Shown one piece after another: positions 44,901 to 49,730 of a stretch of DNA of 49,730 nt. Source of the stretch: an uncultured Prevotellaceae bacterium. GTDB lineage: Bacteria; Bacteroidota; Bacteroidia; Bacteroidales; Bacteroidaceae. The position numbers were made by a program, and so were the translations under genes. The notes under the pieces are model-generated. The model made no database searches and had not been told where the DNA came from. It saw nothing but the letters and a program-made list of their open reading frames with translations. Numbering within the stretch: position 1 is the first letter of the stretch; the number at the start of each line of letters is the position of its first letter. The stretch is from contig CACYQO010000016.1 in NCBI GenBank assembly GCA_902776545.1, forward strand, positions 1 to 49,730, read 5' to 3'.

Positions 44901-45749
44901 ATGGCAAAGAAAGATCCGACAGATTTGTCAGTAGAAGAGAGACTGAAGACCCTTTATCAGCTTCAGACTGCCCTTTCGTCGATCGACGAGAAGCGTGCAT
45001 TGAGAGGTGAGCTGCCTCTGGAAGTTCAGGACCTGGAAGACGAGATCGAAGGTCTGACCACCCGTGTGGAGAAGATTAAGAACGAGATCGACGAGTTCCA
45101 GCGTGCCATCACGTTGAAGAATGGTGAGATTAGCGACGCCAAGGCCAGCGTGGAGCGTTATCAAGCCCAGCTGAACGAGGTGAAGAACAACCGTGAGTAT
45201 GATATGCTGAGCAAGGAGATCGAGTTCCAGACACTGGAGATCGAACTCTGCAACAAGAAGATCCGCGAGGCAAACAACCGCATCGCCGAGAAGCGTGAGG
45301 AACTGGCCAACAGCGAGGCGCTGATTGCTGAGCGTCAGGGTGACCTGGAGGTGAAGAAGAGCGAACTCGAGGAGATTATTACCGAGACGCGCGCTGAGGA
45401 GGATAAGCTGAAGGAGAAGGTGAAGGACCTCGAATCGAAGATTGAGAACCGTCTGCTCACCTCGTTCAAGCGCATCCGTAAGAATGCCCGCAACGGTCTG
45501 GGAATCGTCTATGTGCAGCGTGATGCCTGCGGTGGTTGCTTCAACAAAATCCCGCCCCAGCGTCAGCTCGACATCAAGATGCACAAGAAGATCATCGTAT
45601 GTGAGTACTGTGGTCGTATCATGATCGATCCCGAACTGGCAGGCGTGAAAATCGACAAAGTGACTGGCGAGGAGAAGAAGCCCCGTAAGCGCTCCATCCG
45701 TAAGACGGCATCATCGAAGAAGATTACCGATGCCGACGATATGGAGTAG
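44901..45749 (+). CDS. Coiled-coil zinc ribbon protein (C4-type, CT398-like)
   Basis: 282 residues. A long coiled coil (about 30-190) is followed by a C4 zinc ribbon: CGGCFNKIPPQ and CEYCGRIMIDPEL. The tail is basic (KKPRKRSIRKTASSKK). This protein is regularly encoded after nif3 in Bacteroidota and is thought to bind nucleic acid; its role is not established. Confidence 0.9.
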   Translation: MAKKDPTDLSVEERLKTLYQLQTALSSIDEKRALRGELPLEVQDLEDEIEGLTTRVEKIKNEIDEFQRAITLKNGEISDAKASVERYQAQLNEVKNNREYDMLSKEIEFQTLEIELCNKKIREANNRIAEKREELANSEALIAERQGDLEVKKSELEEIITETRAEEDKLKEKVKDLESKIENRLLTSFKRIRKNARNGLGIVYVQRDACGGCFNKIPPQRQLDIKMHKKIIVCEYCGRIMIDPELAGVKIDKVTGEEKKPRKRSIRKTASSKKITDADDME

Positions 45750-45757
45750 TCCGTTTG

Positions 45758-46207
45758 TCAGATAGTTTCGTAGTCTGGAATATCCTCTAAGAACTGGTAA
45801 GACTGGCGCTCGTAGTCCATCTTACAGCAGTAGTGACGGAGGCCGTTGCTGACAACGAGATAATCCACTTTCAGCAGAAGATTGTAGACCGATATCTGGT
45901 CGAAAGTCTTCTGCTGTATTTGTATGGTAGGGGCTTTGTATTCGATGATCATCCTCGGTCGCAGCTCTTTATTATATAATAAGGTGTCGCAGCGCAGACG
46001 TTTCTCGCCGATGCGCAGTTCCACCTCGTTGGCGAGCAGCGCCTGAGGGTAGTTCTTATGTTCCACCAGGAAGTGGGTGAAGTGCTGGCGCACCCATTCC
46101 TCAGGCGTCAACGCCACCCATTTTCGACGCAGAAAGTCGAAAATCTGACGTTTTTCACCCTTTTCTTGTATTTTTATTGGGTATGGAGGTAGGTTTAATC
46201 GAAACAT
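45758..46207 (-). CDS. HsdR-N-like PD-(D/E)xK nuclease-domain protein
   Basis: 149 residues from the ATG at 46207 (22 codons inside the longer open frame, which crosses the promoter). RQIFDFLRRKWVALTPEEWV, LRCDTLLYNKELRPRMIIEYK and DQISVYNLLLKVDYLVVSNG correspond to the type I restriction R-subunit N-terminal domain, with D and ExK in the nuclease motif. The helicase part is absent; stand-alone proteins of this type are common in Bacteroidota. Confidence 0.88.
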   Translation of the reverse strand: MFRLNLPPYPIKIQEKGEKRQIFDFLRRKWVALTPEEWVRQHFTHFLVEHKNYPQALLANEVELRIGEKRLRCDTLLYNKELRPRMIIEYKAPTIQIQQKTFDQISVYNLLLKVDYLVVSNGLRHYCCKMDYERQSYQFLEDIPDYETI

Positions 46208-46212
46208 TTTTG

Positions 46213-46234
46213 TAACTTTGTCCCCGCAAAAGTA
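46213..46234. promoter_or_regulatory. Face-to-face promoters of holA and the HsdR-N-like gene
   Basis: Plus-strand TAACTTTG (46213-46220) and minus-strand TACTTTTG (46227-46234) are only six bases apart, so the two polymerases cannot occupy them together. Confidence 0.6.
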
Positions 46235-46257
46235 CAAATAATAATCGAAATAACGCA

Positions 46258-47191
46258 ATGGCTGAGGCAAAAAATGTCAGACTATATCGCCGAGCATGCA
46301 TTGCAGCCAGAGGAGCGTGATTTCAACCAGACGATTCTCTTTGGTTCCGATGTGAATGCCGCGCAGATTGCGGATGCTGCCAGACGTTATCCGATGATGG
46401 CGGAACGACAGGTGATCATCGTCAAAGAGGCGCAGAATGTGAAGAGTACGGAGCCGCTGGAGCGTTATTTCAAGCAGCCGATGCCTTCTACTGTCCTGGT
46501 GATGTGCCATAAGAACGGAACTATCGACGGACGGAAGAAGGAGTATGTGAGAACCATCCAGTCGGCAGGCGTACTTTTTGAAAGCAAGAAACTGCGTGAC
46601 AGGGATCTGCCTGCGTTCATCGAGAACTATCTCTCTTCGCGACAGGTGAGTATCGATCCGAAGTCCACCCAGATGATTGCCGATAACATCGGCGCTGACT
46701 TGAGCCGACTGACGAGTGAACTGGAAAAGGTGGTGTTGTCGCTGCCGGAGCAGGATAGGAGAGTGACCCCCCAGGTGGTCGAGGATCAGATCGGCATCAG
46801 CAAGGAGTTCAACGGTTTTGAACTTCGTGACGCCATCGTGAACCGCAATGTGTACAAGGCAAATCTCATCATCAAATATTTTGACGAAAATCCGAAGGCT
46901 GGTAGCATCTACTCTTTTCTCCCGTTGCTCTTTAATTATTTCCAGAATCTGATGATCGCATTTTATTCGCCAAATCCGAAGAGCCAGGAGGCCGTTGCTG
47001 AGTGGTTGGAAATGCGATCACCATGGGCTGCGAAGGACTACATGACGGGTATGCGAAATTACTCTGGAATGAAAGTGATGCAGATAATTTCCAAGATACG
47101 TGAGATAGATGCCAAAAGTAAAGGCTTAGACAACCCAAATACGGGTCCTGGGGAGCTGATGAAGGAACTGATTTTTTACATTTTGCACTAA
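46258..47191 (+). CDS. holA: DNA polymerase III subunit delta, N-terminus damaged
   Basis: From ATG 46274 the frame gives 305 residues of a Bacteroidota HolA: FNQTILFGSDVNAAQIADAA, RYPMMAERQVIIVKEAQNVK, FNGFELRDAIVNRN, and the C-terminal clamp-loader helices. The expected first 35-40 residues (with the PVYYLMGEE-type strand) are missing. A plausible original start, ATG 46258 (MAEAKN), is out of frame by one base. A deletion just after this start would explain it. The subunit loads the sliding clamp and is normally essential. Confidence 0.85.
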
Positions 47192-47227
47192 AACACCCTC
47201 TTTTCTGACTCTAGAATTTCCTAAAAT

Positions 47228-47252
47228 AGCACTTTCCTTGAGTGCTTTTTTT
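47228..47252 (+). terminator. Rho-independent terminator after holA
   Basis: AGCACT-TTCCTTG-AGTGCT followed by seven T. Confidence 0.8.
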
Positions 47253-47906
47253 AGGCCTAAATGCCCATATATCAGGGGTTTCGAGCGATTTGTAAGGCCT
47301 CAAAACTCGCGTATTTTTAGAATTTCCTCCCGTCGTCCAGAATACGCGAGAAATGAAGAATTTTCGAAAATTGCGCTCTTTCGGATTTGGCTTTCACTTT
47401 TATTAAGGTTTGGCATTCTGCATTTAGATTTTAAAACCCAAACAAATAAAGCGCCATATTCACAATTCAGAAATGTAAATCAGGAATAATGTGGCAATAT
47501 TTAAAGTTTAATATTTCAATATGTAAACATAAAACTTTCGATTCGGCAATTTATATTCATATTTATACGCAGGCTCTTTTACGATTTTAATTATCTAAAA
47601 CTCAGCACTTTATACAATAATTGCCTAAAAAGGTTCAATTTGTCTATATGTCTGATGCCCATAAGTATTGCATATACACGATATTTTAATATATATATCG
47701 TAAATACCTTATTTATAACCAGTTATTTGAGTATCGTGCCCTATATAAAGACTTTGTAACGATTTATTGATGTAAATTCGGATTTGTGATTATGAAGTGA
47801 GATTCTAAAGCGTGTCAATATTGGATTTGGAAATCTAAAACAATAAATCAAAAGTTTAAAAATCTAAATTCTTTCTTATTTTCTTGTATAATTCAAAATT
47901 TTGCTT

Positions 47907-47914
47907 TACCTTTG
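47907..47914 (+). promoter_or_regulatory. -7 element of the HTH gene
   Basis: TACCTTTG with TTG 20 bases upstream (47884-47886). The ATG is 53 bases downstream. Confidence 0.65.
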
Positions 47915-47967
47915 TAAACTGAAAGAAACAAGCGGCTAAATGCCCCTAAAAGTAATCAATCAGCAAT

Positions 47968-48474
47968 ATGAAAGATAGAATCAGGCAAATTATGGAGTCC
48001 CAGCACATGACTCAACAGGTATTCGCAGACTTCATCGGTCTGGCACCTGCCACCCTCAGTAGTATCTATAATGAACGTACCCGTCCTACCCTGAGTGTGG
48101 TCGAAGCCATCAAAAAGAAAATTCCTAACATCAGTACCGATTGGTTGATGTTCGGCTCTGGTGAAATGTATGTAGCCTCCCCAGCCTCCTCTACCTCTTC
48201 TGCCCCTGCTGGTAATATGTTTTCTGCTAATGACGGTGGGACAAATGGTGCTCAGATCGTTCAAAATCCGATGCTCGATTTTGACCAGCCCCAATCGCCT
48301 ACCCCACAACAGGGCCCTCAGGCACCTTATTATATTAATAGTGTAAAAAGTACACCATCGTCAATCGAACGAACTGAGGTAAAAATCATTGACAAGCCTC
48401 AACGCAAGGTTAAAGAGATCCGAGTGTTCTACGACGATCAGACTTGGGAGACTTTCGTTCCCGAAAAGAAATAA
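47968..48474 (+). CDS. CI-like HTH protein with disordered linker
   Basis: 168 residues. HTH in MTQQVFADFIGLAPATLSSI and YNERTRPTLSVVEAIKKKIP, followed by the typical ISTDWLMFGSGEMY. A long Ser/Pro/Gln linker (about 70-125) leads to a C-terminal strand region (KVKEIRVFYDDQTWETFVPE). No protease domain, so it is not SOS-cleavable. Likely a housekeeping regulator of this group. Confidence 0.88.
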   Translation: MKDRIRQIMESQHMTQQVFADFIGLAPATLSSIYNERTRPTLSVVEAIKKKIPNISTDWLMFGSGEMYVASPASSTSSAPAGNMFSANDGGTNGAQIVQNPMLDFDQPQSPTPQQGPQAPYYINSVKSTPSSIERTEVKIIDKPQRKVKEIRVFYDDQTWETFVPEKK

Positions 48475-48487
48475 GACGACTACGAAT

Positions 48488-48530
48488 TTCTTGCGTCCCT
48501 GTGGTAGCAAGCGGCAAAGTCGAGCGCACG
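48488..48530 (+). repeat. Double-hairpin dispersed repeat
   Basis: TTCTTGCGTCCCTGTGGTAG then CAAGCGGCAAAG and TCGAGCGCA. It differs by one base from 15616-15641 over the first 26 bases, and from the DUF4248 copy by one base over its second half. Confidence 0.8.
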
Positions 48531-48602
48531 AATTACACGAATGCCTTTCTACCTCGTGGCATTTACATCGTCAATGGAAAGAAAAACTTGAAAAAGAAGT
48601 AA
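48528..48602 (+). pseudogene. Orphan type IX secretion C-terminal tail
   Basis: Encodes TNYTNAFLPRGIYIVNGKK and a Lys-rich end before TAA. It is the end of a secreted protein without its body, preceded directly by the dispersed repeat. Confidence 0.65.
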
Positions 48603-48617
48603 TTCTTTGGATGTATT

Positions 48618-48657
48618 AAAAAAAATCCCGAAATGCTTGTTCGTTTCGAGATTTTTT
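48618..48657. terminator. Bidirectional terminator
   Basis: AAAAAAATC-CGAAA paired with TTTCG-GATTTTTT (one mismatch), T run on both sides. Confidence 0.7.
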
Positions 48658-48659
48658 CA

Positions 48660-48667
48660 TATCTTTG
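48660..48667 (+). promoter_or_regulatory. -7 element of the BspA-like gene
   Basis: TATCTTTG followed by CATTCG, directly after the terminator. Confidence 0.65.
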
Positions 48668-48709
48668 CATTCGATATGAAATATAGTATTGACTAAAAAC
48701 AATAAAGAC

Positions 48710-49730
48710 ATGAAGAAACTGCTTATTATCTTGTTGGTTCTCTTGCCTATGTTGGCAAGTGCTAATGTAGTAAATATTGACGGTTTATGGTACAATCTTG
48801 TTTCGGATACCAAAACGGCCGTATTTACAGTGAATCCTAATGATATTATGAGGGGCGATTATTCGGGCGAAGTAACCATCCCTGATAAAGTGTATTACGG
48901 GACGGAATACAGCGTTGTAGCCATTGGTAATTTCGCATTCATAAACTGTAAAGAGCTTACCTCGGTGTCTATCCCCAACACTGTGAAAACTATTGGCGAT
49001 GGTGCTTTTGCAACTTGCGAAGCTTTGACCTCCATCAGCATCCCCAGTAGCGTGACGTCTATCGGCGAAATGGCTTTCTATAACTGCTCAAGCTTGACCT
49101 CTGTGACTCTCAACAGTGGATTAACCTCTATTGGCAAAGAGGCATTCCGTGAATGCTCCAGTCTGACCTCCGTGACCATTCCTGCGACTGTGACTTCCAT
49201 CGGTAATACTCCTTTTGCTTTGTGTAATAGTCTGACCTCTATTAAAGTGAATTCTGGCAATCGTGTATATGATTCACGTAATAACTGTAATGCCCTTATC
49301 GAAACCGCGTCAAATACACTGATAGCAGGAAGCAAGAAGACAGAAATACCCAGCAGCGTAACTGCCATAGGCAATGGTGCTTTCTCTGAAAATTTCGGCA
49401 TTACTTCCATCACGATCCCCAACAGTGTGAAAACTATTGGCAATGGCGCTTTCGCTTATTGTATTAAACTGACCTCCATAGGCATTCCTAATAGTGTGAC
49501 AACTATTAAAGGGAGTGCTTTTGCCTATTGCAGTGAACTGACCACGGTGTCTATCGGCAGTGGAGTAACCAAAATCGAAGACAATGCTTTCTCATCATGT
49601 TCAAAATTGAAAAACGTATATTGTTTCGCTGAAAATGTTCCGGAAACAGAATCCACAGCCTTTAATAACTCCGGTATTGGAACCGCAACATTGTATGTGC
49701 CAAAAGGCTGTTTCAGTGTCTATAATGCTG
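48710..49730 (+). CDS. BspA-like leucine-rich repeat surface protein (3' end cut off)
   Basis: ATG 48710 opens a frame without stop to the window end (340 codons). Signal peptide MKKLLIILLVLLPMLASA. After about 60 residues, repeats of the LRR_5 (BspA, Treponema pallidum type) follow: LTSVSIPNTVKTIGDGAFAT, LTSISIPSSVTSIGEMAFYN, LTSVTLNSGLTSIGKEAFRE and more, about nine copies. The last visible part (ATLYVPKGCFSVYNA) is the usual end of such a repeat domain. BspA-like proteins bind host matrix or other bacteria; many carry a type IX secretion tail, which is outside this window. Confidence 0.92.
   Translation, partial: MKKLLIILLVLLPMLASANVVNIDGLWYNLVSDTKTAVFTVNPNDIMRGDYSGEVTIPDKVYYGTEYSVVAIGNFAFINCKELTSVSIPNTVKTIGDGAFATCEALTSISIPSSVTSIGEMAFYNCSSLTSVTLNSGLTSIGKEAFRECSSLTSVTIPATVTSIGNTPFALCNSLTSIKVNSGNRVYDSRNNCNALIETASNTLIAGSKKTEIPSSVTAIGNGAFSENFGITSITIPNSVKTIGNGAFAYCIKLTSIGIPNSVTTIKGSAFAYCSELTTVSIGSGVTKIEDNAFSSCSKLKNVYCFAENVPETESTAFNNSGIGTATLYVPKGCFSVYNA

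Larger units (their letters stand above)
47192..47967. other. 776-base non-coding region
   Basis: No credible gene. Contents: a rho-independent terminator (47228-47252), direct repeats TAGAATTTCCT (47211 and 47319), an inverted repeat CTCGCGTATT/AATACGCGAG (47306-47315 with 47341-47350), then very AT-rich DNA, and the promoter of the HTH gene (47907-47914). Confidence 0.6.

Overview
The window comes from a Bacteroidota genome, most likely a gut or rumen Prevotella-like member of the Bacteroidales. Nearly every transcription unit has the phylum's -7 promoter element TAnnTTTG, and Shine-Dalgarno sites are scarce. Gene content agrees: type III glutamine synthetase, HU-like DNA-binding protein, DUF4248, a smalltalk peptide, an ORF6N protein, a BspA-like leucine-rich repeat protein, and orphan C-terminal tails resembling type IX secretion signals. 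No rRNA, tRNA or CRISPR array was seen.

Layout. 1-4.7 kb: transglutaminase-like protein (cut by the window edge), membrane acyltransferase, metallo-beta-lactamase-fold and SMP-30-like secreted proteins, and an SDR. 4.8-7.9 kb: GH13 amylase, then a PP2C phosphatase / STAS / HATPase partner-switching set. 7.9-11.3 kb: aat-clpS-clpA, a complete N-degron degradation operon. 11.5-28 kb is accessory DNA. It holds an orphan HipB-like regulator, a VirE/DUF3987 protein with a GH24 lysozyme and small unknown proteins (two transcription units with duplicated leaders), an unknown two-gene operon, a DpnII-like GATC restriction-modification set with a DpnD-like protein, ORF6N, a GIN lipoprotein, and a DUF4248 / HU-like / smalltalk group. 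28-30 kb: a zinc-ribbon HTH regulator divergent from an unknown 398-residue protein. 30-37.3 kb: histidine acid phosphatase and a cluster with NeuB-like and SpsF-like enzymes, two SDRs, a YdcF-like protein and a DUF4910 aminopeptidase-like protein. 37.3-41.7 kb: aguA-aguB-glnN, which would turn agmatine into putrescine and recapture ammonia as glutamine. 41.8-47.2 kb: FetAB-like transporter, secreted nuclease, a broken nif3 gene, a Zn-ribbon protein, an HsdR-N-like nuclease domain and an N-terminally damaged holA. 48-49.7 kb: an HTH regulator and a BspA-like protein that runs off the window.

The most unusual property is repeat structure that ignores gene boundaries. GC-rich palindromes and 7- to 9-base tandem tracts occupy intergenic gaps, where they often supply the stop codon of one gene and the start region of the next. 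Related sequence also lies in frame inside conserved enzymes (ClpA, GlnN, AguA, AguB, the PP2C phosphatase, VirE, DUF4248). This resembles the Rickettsia palindromic elements. Other leads are a duplicated two-hairpin RNA element with compensatory changes, and four GATC sites packed into 33 bp at the promoter of the unknown two-gene operon beside the GATC restriction system.
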